From NCBI GenBank assembly GCA_012974315.1, contig JAAXQI010000097.1, positions 1 through 31,135 on the forward strand: DNA of 31,135 nucleotides, written 5' to 3'. The stretch comes from Desulfobacterales bacterium. Lineage in GTDB: Bacteria > Desulfobacterota > Desulfobulbia > Desulfobulbales > BM004. Below the pieces are notes generated by a model. The model had not been told where the DNA came from. It was given only the letters and a program-made list of their open reading frames with translations, and did not search any database. Below are positions 8,185 to 14,900 of this stretch, piece after piece; within the stretch, counting starts at the first letter, position 1; each line of letters begins with the position of its first letter. The translations under genes were made by a program, and so were the position numbers.

Positions 8185-8577
8185 TTAACGCTTCGAGAAC
8201 TGGAATTTTGCTCTGGCCCCTTTCTGGCCGTATTTCTTTCTTTCCTTGGCTCTCGGATCACGGGTCAAGAGACCGGTTTTCTTCAAAGTCAACCTGTATT
8301 CCGGATTCACTTCCAGCAGGGCTTTGGATATACCATGGCGCAGAGCTTCTGCCTGTGCATGTTTTCCACCACCCTTCAGGGTAGCCATAACATCATATTG
8401 CGATTCCGTTTCGGTTGTCTTGAAGGGCTTTTCAATCTTCTGTCGTAAAAAGCCTGCACCAAAATATTCTTCAACCGTATGATTGTTTACCTGGATATCG
8501 CCTGCTCCCGGCTTGATCCATACTCTGGCCACAGCCGTTTTTCTCTTGCCGGTAGCGTAAAATCTATTTTCAGCCAT
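8185..8577 (-). CDS. rpsI: 30S ribosomal protein S9
   Basis: This 130-residue basic protein is S9: the N-terminal ENRFYATGKRKTAVARV, the central GGGKHAQAEALRHGISKAL and the C-terminal RAKFQFSKR tail, whose last residues reach the P-site tRNA, are all present. It follows rplM with a 31-bp gap, the near-universal rplM-rpsI pair, and a strong terminator follows. The ATG follows a purine-rich GAGAG stretch. Nothing unusual is seen. Confidence 0.98.
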   Translation of the reverse strand: MAENRFYATGKRKTAVARVWIKPGAGDIQVNNHTVEEYFGAGFLRQKIEKPFKTTETESQYDVMATLKGGGKHAQAEALRHGISKALLEVNPEYRLTLKKTGLLTRDPRAKERKKYGQKGARAKFQFSKR

Positions 8578-8608
8578 TAGTTACTCTCTCCATAAATCTT
8601 ATACTCAC

Positions 8609-9037
8609 TTAAACTTCAAGCATTTCAGGTTGCTGTGCAGCATGGGGATGCTCACCACCTGTATAAATCTTGAGCTTCTTTAATTGTTTGCGTCCCAAAC
8701 TGTTTTTGGTCAGCATACCTTTAACCGCCGATTTGAGAAGCTCCGTTGGTTTCTTTACAAGCATCTCTCTGGCTGTCGTTTCTGTAAGTCCTCCAATCCA
8801 ACCGCTATGACGATAGTAAATTTTATCGTCAAGCTTCTTGCCAGTCAGCTTCACCTTTTCTGCATTTACAACAACTATGAAGTCACCGACATCCATATGG
8901 GAGGAGAAATTTGGTTTATGCTTGCCGCGCAATCGTATTGCTATTTCAGATGCCAGACGACCAAGCACCTTGTTTTCAGCATCCACTACAAACCAATTCC
9001 TTTCAATCTCCTGAACCGGAGTATGATAGGTTTTCAT
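8609..9037 (-). CDS. rplM: 50S ribosomal protein L13
   Basis: This 142-residue protein is L13, an early assembly protein of the 50S subunit. Conserved blocks are WFVVDAENKVLGRLASEIA, RGKHKPNF, YYRHSGWIGGL and the C-terminal YTGGEHPHAAQQPE. The ATG is preceded by GAGG at seven bases. The gene is first in the rplM-rpsI operon, with a roughly 113-base leader from the predicted promoter. That leader contains a stable hairpin that might serve feedback control. Confidence 0.98.
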   Translation of the reverse strand: MKTYHTPVQEIERNWFVVDAENKVLGRLASEIAIRLRGKHKPNFSSHMDVGDFIVVVNAEKVKLTGKKLDDKIYYRHSGWIGGLTETTAREMLVKKPTELLKSAVKGMLTKNSLGRKQLKKLKIYTGGEHPHAAQQPEMLEV

Positions 9038-9111
9038 ATATAATCCTCTACAAACATCTCATCTAAGTGTTTCAAAAAGCGGAAAATCCACCTTCAGCTT
9101 TATATAAAATA

Positions 9112-9133
9112 GGTTCAGGTCGAGACCCGAACC
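9112..9133 (-). promoter_or_regulatory. Hairpin in the rplM leader
   Basis: Within the predicted L13 mRNA leader the two arms GGTTCGGGTC and GACCTGAACC (minus strand) form a 9-10 bp stem with one G-U pair and a tiny CUCG-type loop. It begins about 17 bases after the predicted transcription start and is followed by an A/U-rich stretch. L13 operons of other bacteria are regulated by leader structures; whether this hairpin plays that part is inferred only. Confidence 0.4.
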
Positions 9134-9156
9134 TTGACCCGAAAATAAACCGTCAA

Positions 9157-9185
9157 TTTATATAACGATCTCTCCAATCTGTCAA
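9157..9185 (-). promoter_or_regulatory. Strong sigma-70 promoter for rplM-rpsI
   Basis: On the minus strand a perfect TTGACA (9185-9180) is spaced by exactly 17 bases from TATAAA (9162-9157). The site lies directly downstream of the tRNA-Gly terminator, so rplM-rpsI is a separate transcription unit starting near 9150. Confidence 0.75.
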
Positions 9186-9186
9186 T

Positions 9187-9213
9187 AAAAAAAGGCCCGA
9201 CAGTTGTCGAACC
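9187..9213 (-). terminator. Intrinsic terminator of tRNA-Gly
   Basis: On the minus strand the RNA forms GGUUCGAC-AACU-GUCGGGCC, an 8-bp stem with two G-U wobbles and a 4-base loop, followed directly by seven U residues. It lies 16 bases after the CCA end of tRNA-Gly and just before the rplM promoter. Confidence 0.75.
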
Positions 9214-9229
9214 ATCCCAGCAAAAAAAA

Positions 9230-9304
9230 TGGAGCGGGAAACGAGATTCGAACTCGCGACTTCAACCTTGGCAAGGTTACACTCTACCACTGAGTTATTC
9301 CCGC
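9230..9304 (-). tRNA. tRNA-Gly (anticodon GCC)
   Basis: The minus strand reads as a complete 75-nt tRNA. The acceptor stem GCGGGAA pairs with TTCCCGC, the D arm contains ACTCAGTGGTAGAGT, the anticodon arm CCTTGCCAAGG places GCC in the loop, and the T arm contains the invariant GTTCGAATC. The 3' CCA is encoded. All four arms pair, so the gene looks functional. It is followed by its own terminator. Confidence 0.97.
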
Positions 9305-9447
9305 TCGCGCAAACCAACTGGAAAGCCAGGGAATATAACGAGTCACCTACCTGTTGTCAACAAAAAAACTATGGTGAATCCCCTCTTTGCCATTTGCAAA
9401 CTCAATCCAACCTTAAATTCTTTTTTTTGATAAATCTTATATAGCTA

Positions 9448-9476
9448 TTGCCCTCTAACCATACAAATTGTATAGA
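9448..9476 (+). promoter_or_regulatory. Candidate sigma-70 promoter for hisB
   Basis: TTGCCC (9448-9453) is followed after 17 bases by TATAGA (9471-9476). Transcription would start near 9483, leaving a leader of about 80 bases before hisB. The surrounding 9305-9564 gap is strongly A+T-rich and contains no gene; this is the best promoter match in it. Confidence 0.4.
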
Positions 9477-9564
9477 TATTCATAATTTGCATTTTTAAAT
9501 AATTGTATTAAGACGAACAGCACACTTATCATCCAAAATAGTTTAATGCATTGGAGCAAAGTTC

Positions 9565-10161
9565 ATGGCTAATACATCAAGATTCGGGGCAATACACCGC
9601 AAAACAAAAGAAACAGACATCAAGCTTAATCTCAAACTTGATGGACAAGGTATAACCTCGATACAATCAGGCGTTTCCTTCATGGATCACATGCTGACAC
9701 TTTTTGGTGTACATGGGTTTTTTGATTTAGATGTTAAGGGTACAGGCGATATTGAGGTGGATGACCACCATACAGTTGAAGACCTGGGCATATGTCTTGG
9801 ACAGGCATTAAAGCAAGCTTTGGGAGACTTAAGCGGTATCTGCCGTTACGGCTTCAGCGTGATCCCAATGGATGAGGCCCTGGCTCAGGTCGCAGTAGAT
9901 ATCTCCAATCGACCGTACCTCCACTATGAGGCTCCGATTAAGGACCAAAAAGTTGGAACATTTGATACTGCCCTGGCTAAAGAATTTCTCCGGGCCCTTT
10001 CTTTGCACGCAGGCCTTACACTCCATGTCAAAGTACTTCACGGTGACAATGCCCACCACATCATTGAGGCTGTCTTCAAGGCGCTCGGCCGTGCTCTCGG
10101 ACAGGCCGTCAGCCTTGAACCACGAACATCAGGCCCCCTTTCTTCCAAAGGGTCTTTATAA
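9565..10161 (+). CDS. hisB: Imidazoleglycerol-phosphate dehydratase
   Basis: This 198-residue monofunctional enzyme carries out the dehydration step of histidine biosynthesis. Metal-binding motifs of the family are visible: DHM at 41-43, DDHHTVED with H68/H69 and E72, and NAHHIIEA with H164/H165 and E168. The arginine-containing C-terminal part ends in SSKGSL. The ATG follows GGAG at about eight bases. It has no phosphatase domain, unlike the enterobacterial bifunctional HisB, and no other his gene is adjacent. Confidence 0.97.
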   Translation: MANTSRFGAIHRKTKETDIKLNLKLDGQGITSIQSGVSFMDHMLTLFGVHGFFDLDVKGTGDIEVDDHHTVEDLGICLGQALKQALGDLSGICRYGFSVIPMDEALAQVAVDISNRPYLHYEAPIKDQKVGTFDTALAKEFLRALSLHAGLTLHVKVLHGDNAHHIIEAVFKALGRALGQAVSLEPRTSGPLSSKGSL

Positions 10162-10234
10162 ATTAAGGGCTGCAGGATGATGATATATGAAATATATCCT
10201 CCCAGAAATTCATACATTAATTAAGGAGTTTTCA

Positions 10235-10864
10235 ATGAAAAATATCCACAAAAAATTCGCCTGCTGGCTCTTAGCTGTTCTCCTGATTTTCTCTGCAGGA
10301 TGTTCAATTATCACGCCTAGAGACACCGAGGAAGAGCTTGTCCCCATAAGTTCTATCGGCGTTTTGCCAGTACTCACAATCAGCCATCTGCAATCAGGAA
10401 AAGAGAATACTGCAGGGATTGAAGCTGGTGCCGAGAGCATAAACTCATTACTTGCAGATTATTTTCAGAGTTATCAGAATATCAGGTTAATATCCCAAAG
10501 TGAGCTTGAGGGTTTACCTTCATTAAAGTCTGGTAAATTGCTTTATGTGGCAAGTGAAGCTGGAAAGGAATTACATTATGATGCAGTACTGATCACATCT
10601 GTTGAACGGTATCGAGAAAGAGACGGATCAGAATATGCTGTTATGGAACCGGCCTCAGTTGCTTTCTCTCTCAAACTGCTTGCTGTTGAAAGCGGCCAGA
10701 TTATCTGGAGCGCTGATTTTGATCAAACCCAACAGCCCCTTTTCGAAAATATTCTTAAATCCCGTTCAACGGGATCAGGTTTTCGCTGGCTCACTGCTGA
10801 AGAATTAGCATCTGCCGGCTTGACCAAAAAACTCAATAGCTGCCCTTACCTGTTGAAGAACTGA
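10235..10864 (+). CDS. Putative lipoprotein, possibly of the TolB/CsgG-like fold group
   Basis: This 209-residue protein has a lipoprotein signal: basic KNIHKK, a hydrophobic stretch, then FSAGC with the acylated Cys at 23. The start at 10235 is favoured by AAGGAG six bases upstream; an earlier in-frame ATG at 10187 would bury the signal sequence. The mature part has alternating strands and helices: IGVLPV, a helix ending LLADYFQSY, LISQSELEGL, then DAVLITSVERYRERDG and LLAVESGQIIWSADFD. That pattern resembles the LpoB/TolB-N/CsgG-like fold, but I cannot assign a family firmly. It lies ten bases before a TtcA-like gene, so both are probably one transcript with hisB upstream. Confidence 0.7.
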   Translation: MKNIHKKFACWLLAVLLIFSAGCSIITPRDTEEELVPISSIGVLPVLTISHLQSGKENTAGIEAGAESINSLLADYFQSYQNIRLISQSELEGLPSLKSGKLLYVASEAGKELHYDAVLITSVERYRERDGSEYAVMEPASVAFSLKLLAVESGQIIWSADFDQTQQPLFENILKSRSTGSGFRWLTAEELASAGLTKKLNSCPYLLKN

Positions 10865-10874
10865 CACAGGCTTC

Positions 10875-11606
10875 ATGAGTGTTTTAAGCAAGCCTGTTAA
10901 TCGGAAGATTGGTCGTGCCATGCACGACTATTCAATGCTTGCTGACGGCGACCAGGTCCTCATTGCAGTTTCCGGTGGTGTCGACAGTCTTGTCCTTTCC
11001 TGGATCCTTAACAATTGGCAACATAAAGCACCTATCCGATATAATCTTTTAGCTGTATACATTGACAATGGCTTTGGCACCAGTATGAGTGATAATGTTG
11101 CAAAACAGCTCGACAGGATTAACGTTCCATACCTGATTGAAAAAACAGACTTCTGGGAAAGGGCAGCGGCCGCAGAAGATGGGAAAAGTACCTGCTATCA
11201 CTGTGCAAAATTACGCCGGAATCTACTTTTTTCAATTGCTGAGCAACAGGGTTTTAATAAAATAGCATTTGGGCACCATAAGGATGACATCCTTGAAACC
11301 TTTTTCATCAACCTGCTTTACGCAGGGAATCTCAGCACCATGGTCCCTAAGCAGGAACTCTTTGACGGCAGGATAAATATTATCAGACCCATGGCCTATC
11401 TTGTAAAAGATGAGATCCGGAAGATTGCAGCAGAAATCAATATTATACCGGTAAAAAATACTTGCCCAAAGGACAGCGACTCCAAAAGGCAGGTAGCCAG
11501 AAAAGTTGTAGCATCGCTCAGTGAGCTTGACCCCAAAGTAAAATCCAACATATTTGCCGCGCTTTCAAACATCCGGAAGGGATACCTGCTGGATAACACC
11601 ATTTAG
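10875..11606 (+). CDS. TtcA-family tRNA 2-thiolation ATPase (PP-loop, Fe-S)
   Basis: The 243-residue protein has the N-type ATP pyrophosphatase P-loop SGGVDS at 33-38 and the TtcA-type block STCYHCAKLRR with C107 and C110. A third Cys at 197 in KNTCPKDSD matches the third Fe-S ligand position of TtcA, and FGHHKDDILETF is the typical PP-loop second motif. TtcA makes 2-thiocytidine at tRNA position 32, using a [4Fe-4S] cluster. The protein is shorter than E. coli TtcA (about 310 residues), so it may be a related thiolase with another substrate. It follows the lipoprotein gene by ten bases; the ribosome binding site is weak. Confidence 0.82.
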   Translation: MSVLSKPVNRKIGRAMHDYSMLADGDQVLIAVSGGVDSLVLSWILNNWQHKAPIRYNLLAVYIDNGFGTSMSDNVAKQLDRINVPYLIEKTDFWERAAAAEDGKSTCYHCAKLRRNLLFSIAEQQGFNKIAFGHHKDDILETFFINLLYAGNLSTMVPKQELFDGRINIIRPMAYLVKDEIRKIAAEINIIPVKNTCPKDSDSKRQVARKVVASLSELDPKVKSNIFAALSNIRKGYLLDNTI

Positions 11607-11643
11607 ATTATTGCCCAAACAGATCGTTACAAAAGCATATTTT

Positions 11644-11802
11644 TTATTTCAGCCTGACAATTTTTGTCTCTTTCTCCTGCTCCACTTCACAAATTTCCGA
11701 CGTACAACCGAATATTGATTCCTGGTCACCCCAGGACGAACTATACTTAATTACCTGAAATAACGAAACAATTCTCGTAATTGGTGGGGCATATTCAACC
11801 AC
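11644..11802 (-). CDS. Possible small ORF of unknown function (52 codons, GTG start) or gene remnant
   Basis: In the 352-bp gap between the TtcA-like gene and the cysteine-rich gene, the minus strand has an open frame of 52 sense codons from GTG at 11802 to TAA at 11644. The predicted product reads protein-like, containing VVEYAPPITRIVSLFQVIK, SSSWGDQESIFGC and a charged C-terminus EKETKIVRLK. No ATG and no convincing ribosome binding site are present, and a stop lies nine codons upstream of the GTG. It could be a genuine small protein, the tail of a decayed gene, or chance. Family unknown. Confidence 0.22.
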   Translation of the reverse strand: MVEYAPPITRIVSLFQVIKYSSSWGDQESIFGCTSEICEVEQEKETKIVRLK

Positions 11803-11854
11803 TTTTCCATTACTGGCATATTTCTTGCTTTATTTATAAATGATAAAAATCCAA

Positions 11855-11873
11855 TGAATAAAACTCTTATTCA
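11855..11873. repeat. Inverted repeat TGAATAA/TTATTCA upstream of the cysteine-rich gene
   Basis: Perfect 7-base arms (11855-11861 and 11867-11873) with a 5-base spacer lie 86-104 bp before the small cysteine-rich protein. It could be an operator or a weak hairpin. No clear sigma-70 promoter was found in the surrounding A+T-rich sequence. Confidence 0.3.
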
Positions 11874-11958
11874 CTGGCAGGACAGACTTTAATACATGCC
11901 TGGGGCTTGGCGCTGAAGAGGGAATGCTCAGAAAGGTCAACGCAGAAGGAGGTACACT

Positions 11959-12162
11959 ATGGCTGTCTGGAAATTTTCAATCCAAGGAAGCAAGGTTCGT
12001 TACGGCAACAAAAAAAGGGAAAAGTTAACAGAAGATGGCTGTAATGAACCTTACAAAAACCGTTACTGGTGCCCAAAATTACAGTGGTTTAAATGTGAAC
12101 CATGCCCATTCGTAAATCAAAATGAATGTGAAAATTTTGAAATTATGTGCGGCGCCCTGTAA
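11959..12162 (+). CDS. Small cysteine-rich protein of unknown function
   Basis: This 67-residue protein matches no family I recognise. It starts MAVWKFSIQGSKVRYGNKKR and carries six Cys in the last 40 residues: C28, C38, C46, C49, C57, C64, with the central motif FKCEPCPFVNQNEC. It has no signal peptide or membrane segment, so it is probably cytoplasmic, and the Cys pattern suggests zinc or iron-sulfur binding. The ribosome binding site AAGGAGG, seven bases before the ATG, is one of the strongest in the window and supports high-level translation. It is monocistronic, with a candidate terminator downstream and a convergent neighbour. Basic N-terminus and aromatic residues could also fit nucleic-acid binding. 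Confidence 0.72.
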   Translation: MAVWKFSIQGSKVRYGNKKREKLTEDGCNEPYKNRYWCPKLQWFKCEPCPFVNQNECENFEIMCGAL

Positions 12163-12189
12163 TTAAGATTTTGCAATTTGTATTCCATG

Positions 12190-12216
12190 CAGGGAATGAT
12201 TTTCCTGTTAATTTTT
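12190..12216 (+). terminator. Candidate terminator of the cysteine-rich gene
   Basis: CAGGGAA (12190-12196) pairs with TTTCCTG (12201-12207) across a 4-base loop, with one G-U pair, followed on the plus strand by TTAATTTTT. It lies 28 bases past the stop codon and overlaps the end of the convergent MBL-fold gene. Confidence 0.45.
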
Positions 12217-12999
12217 AGACAGGCAGATCAACTCTCCTGCACAATTTTGATTTGCCACTGAAATCCGTATATCCATTTCATTGCAAGAAGGATTAGTGCC
12301 CAAGGCTGCCATAGCAGCTTGATAGGCAATCCCAGGATCATTATTCTCCTCGCTCAGGTGGGCCAGCACCACATGTTCAAGTTTTTCATGCAGCAACTCT
12401 TTGAGAAATAAAGACGCCACTTCATTATCAAGATGCCCCTGATTCGACCGTATCCTCTGTTTCAGATATGGTGGATAGGAGCCGTTCTGCAACATTTCAA
12501 TATCGTGGTTACTCTCGAGCACGAGCCCTTTGCAGGATGCCAGTCGATGACGTATGAGTTGCGAAACTTTTCCAGTATCAGTGCAGTAGCCAAAAGAAGC
12601 ACTACCGTCAGAAACCCGAAAGCCCACCGGATCCTGGGCGTCATGTGATATGGCAAAGGGATGAATTTCTAAATTGCGGATTTGAAATGACACGCCTGTT
12701 TCAAATTCATTATATAAATAAAGTTTACGTACAGTTTTGGAAGCAGCAGAAAATGTTGCCGGGTTGGCATAGACAGGCATCTTTACCCTTCTTGAAAGAA
12801 CGCCCACCCCATGGACATGGTCATTATGCTCATGGGTTACCAGGATTGCATCAATAGAAGAAAGATCTACGCCGATACTTGCAAGTCTTTTCTGCAATTC
12901 AATGCCGGACATGCCTGCATCAATGAGGATGCGCGTTTCCCCGGACTCAAGATAGGTGGCATTCCCCCTGCTACCGCTTCCCAGAACACAAAACTTCAT
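12208..12999 (-). CDS. MBL-fold metallohydrolase, YycJ/WalJ-like
   Basis: This 263-residue protein begins with MKFCVLGSGSRGNATYLE and carries the metallo-beta-lactamase signature THEHNDH (H56, H58, D60, H61), the LIDAGMSG strand and later DTG and HLSEEN motifs. These match the YycJ/WalJ subfamily, which acts on DNA or RNA ends or is linked to cell-wall regulation in Firmicutes; its role in this lineage is not known. It is likely zinc-dependent and cytoplasmic. The ATG is preceded by AGGA at about six bases. It is last in the minus-strand run, 56 bp after dut. Confidence 0.88.
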   Translation of the reverse strand: MKFCVLGSGSRGNATYLESGETRILIDAGMSGIELQKRLASIGVDLSSIDAILVTHEHNDHVHGVGVLSRRVKMPVYANPATFSAASKTVRKLYLYNEFETGVSFQIRNLEIHPFAISHDAQDPVGFRVSDGSASFGYCTDTGKVSQLIRHRLASCKGLVLESNHDIEMLQNGSYPPYLKQRIRSNQGHLDNEVASLFLKELLHEKLEHVVLAHLSEENNDPGIAYQAAMAALGTNPSCNEMDIRISVANQNCAGELICLSKN

Positions 13000-13055
13000 T
13001 CCTTATCCTGCATAATTGATTTTGAAAATATTTTTTTGTAAATGACAAGAATAAT

Positions 13056-13511
13056 CTATTTGCCGGTGTGCCCGAATCCGCCTGACTGGCGAACTGTTTT
13101 GTCCAGTTCTTCAACCAGGTGCAGATCAGCCTTTTGCACAGCGGCAACAACAAGCTGGGCTACCCTGTCACCACGCTGAATAGTGTACACCACTGGTCCA
13201 AGGTTGATCAATCCGATCTTGACTTCACCACGATAATCAGCATCAATGGTTCCCGGACTGTTTATGACTGTCACCCCATGTTTTATTGCCAGGCCGCTGC
13301 GTGGCCGCACCTGAATCTCAAACCCTGGAGGTATGGCAACAGCAAAGTTGGTGGGTATCATTTTTATTTCACCAGGAGCCAATTCAACAGGCTCTGCAAC
13401 CGCAGCCGCAACATCCATTCCTGAGGCATGCTTGGAATGATAGGTGGGCAGGGGGAAATCAATTGCATTTTCAGGATCAAGCCAACTAAATTTAACGGTA
13501 ACAGGTTTCAT
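13056..13511 (-). CDS. dut: Deoxyuridine 5'-triphosphate nucleotidohydrolase (dUTPase)
   Basis: All five motifs of the trimeric dUTPase family are visible in this 151-residue protein: ASGMDVAAA (I), RPRSGLA (II), the substrate-binding GTIDADYRGEVKIGL (III), RGDRVAQLV (IV) and the flexible C-terminal RQSGGFGHTGK (V). It hydrolyses dUTP to dUMP and pyrophosphate, keeping uracil out of DNA and supplying thymidylate synthesis. It follows the M16 peptidase gene by 48 bp. The ribosome binding site before the ATG is weak. Confidence 0.97.
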   Translation of the reverse strand: MKPVTVKFSWLDPENAIDFPLPTYHSKHASGMDVAAAVAEPVELAPGEIKMIPTNFAVAIPPGFEIQVRPRSGLAIKHGVTVINSPGTIDADYRGEVKIGLINLGPVVYTIQRGDRVAQLVVAAVQKADLHLVEELDKTVRQSGGFGHTGK

Positions 13512-13559
13512 AACAGTTCTGTTTTACTCTTAGTCAAAACTCATTCTTTACATGGGATT

Positions 13560-14813
13560 TTATGACTTCCAGTCAATCCCGGCCTTTTCAAGAGGGCCAA
13601 GCCCGGCAAAGGTTAATTCCTGTCTGCCGAAAATCTTGTCTGCAAGCCGAAGAATATCTTTACCTGTAACATGATCAATGGAATCTACCACCTCTTCAAG
13701 TGAAATGTACTTGCCAAAATAAATCTCATTTCTGGCGATACGTGTCATAATTGCTTCCATATTTTCCATAGACAGAAACATGCCGCTTTTAACAAAGTTT
13801 TTGGTATTCAACAACTCTTCTTCAGGTACAACTGTATTTTGCAATGTGCTGATTTCACTTGCGATAAGTGACAGCGATTCATTGACAGATGCCTTGTCAA
13901 CTCCAAGATAGATTGCAAGATAACCACAGTCAGAATAGGAATCAATATAGGAATAAATGGAATAGGCTAAACCTCTTTTTTCCCTGATCTCTTGAAAAAG
14001 CCGGGAACTCATATTGCCGCCGAGAATGACATTGAGCAACATGTACTCAAAACGGTCTGCATCAACCACAGACAACCCGTAGGTTCCTAAAAGGATATGG
14101 GCCTGCTCCAATGGCTTGGTGTAAATTTTACTGCTGGCTGGAAGCAGGGGGGCCTCATTGCGCTCCAGGACAGGACCGCTCTCCTGGCCAAATTTCTCAA
14201 AACCGTTTTGCCATAGAGACACAAAATCATCATGATCAACCTTGCCAGCCGCAGCAATAACAATTTTATCGGCTGTATAGTATTTCTGTACATACTCCTG
14301 GAGCTTTTTTGAATCCATGGCCGAAACAATTTCATGACTGCCAAGTATGGTTTTGCCAAGTGGATGTTTGGGCCAGAGTAATCCTGCAAAAAGATCATGA
14401 ATATGATCGTCAGGCATGTCCTCAACCATATTTATTTCCTGCAGAATAACCTGGCGTTCCCGTTCTATTTCCTCATCAGCAAAAAGTGAATTACCAAGAA
14501 GATCTGCAAACAATTCCACCAGCTTGGGCAGATTACTGTCCAAAACAGTAGCATGGAGACAGGTGTTCTCCCTGGTGGTAAAAGCATTGGCTGAGCCGCC
14601 CAGCACATCAAATTCCCTGGCAATATTCTGGGCTGTGCGGTTCTTGGTGCCTTTGAACAGCATATGCTCTACAAAATGAGCCGAACCGTTATTGAGGTCA
14701 TGTTCATCCCTGGAACCAACGTCTATCCAGACACCAACTGAAACCACCTGGGAATGGAGCAGGGATTCGGTGACGATCCTGATGCCATTGGGTAGGGTTG
14801 TTTTATTAAACAT
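13560..14813 (-). CDS. M16-family zinc peptidase (pitrilysin/YmxG-like)
   Basis: This 417-residue protein has the inverted zinc motif HFVEH at 46-50, with the third ligand expected in the acidic helix around EEIERERQVILQEINMVED, and the C-terminal M16 block REKRGLAYSIYSYIDSYSD. It is a single-unit M16B enzyme like those beside pnp and dut in many bacteria (YmxG, mitochondrial-processing-peptidase-like). Its substrate is unknown. The start MFNKTTLPNGIRIVTE is conserved in the family, but no ribosome binding site precedes it. It lies beyond the pnp terminator, so it may depend on readthrough or its own promoter. Confidence 0.93.
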   Translation of the reverse strand: MFNKTTLPNGIRIVTESLLHSQVVSVGVWIDVGSRDEHDLNNGSAHFVEHMLFKGTKNRTAQNIAREFDVLGGSANAFTTRENTCLHATVLDSNLPKLVELFADLLGNSLFADEEIERERQVILQEINMVEDMPDDHIHDLFAGLLWPKHPLGKTILGSHEIVSAMDSKKLQEYVQKYYTADKIVIAAAGKVDHDDFVSLWQNGFEKFGQESGPVLERNEAPLLPASSKIYTKPLEQAHILLGTYGLSVVDADRFEYMLLNVILGGNMSSRLFQEIREKRGLAYSIYSYIDSYSDCGYLAIYLGVDKASVNESLSLIASEISTLQNTVVPEEELLNTKNFVKSGMFLSMENMEAIMTRIARNEIYFGKYISLEEVVDSIDHVTGKDILRLADKIFGRQELTFAGLGPLEKAGIDWKS

Positions 14814-14830
14814 ATGATAATAGGGAAAAT

Positions 14831-14846
14831 TGAGACGAATGTCTCA
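14831..14846 (-). repeat. Short hairpin TGAGAC/GTCTCA ahead of the M16 gene
   Basis: A 6-bp perfect stem with a 4-base loop lies between the pnp terminator and the M16 peptidase start, 17 bases upstream of the ATG. It could influence translation initiation or be the 3' stabiliser of the pnp transcript. No function is proved. Confidence 0.35.
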
Positions 14847-14896
14847 AAAAATAGGCAAGGGGCCCCGTGAAATCCAGCAGAGCCCCTTGCCGTTTT
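14846..14896 (-). terminator. Intrinsic terminator after pnp
   Basis: Arms GGCAAGGGGC (14854-14863) and GCCCCTTGCC (14882-14891) form a perfect 10-bp G+C-rich stem with an 18-base loop. On the minus strand it is followed by UA and six U residues. It begins just past the pnp stop at 14901. On the plus strand the same stem is followed by five T residues, but no plus-strand gene uses it. Confidence 0.85.
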
Positions 14897-14900
14897 TGAA

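Noticed and set aside
9229..9444. A 71-residue plus-strand frame beginning MERETRFELATSTLARLHS
   Set aside because: This is the antisense translation of tRNA-Gly, a well-known spurious protein seen in many genome annotations.
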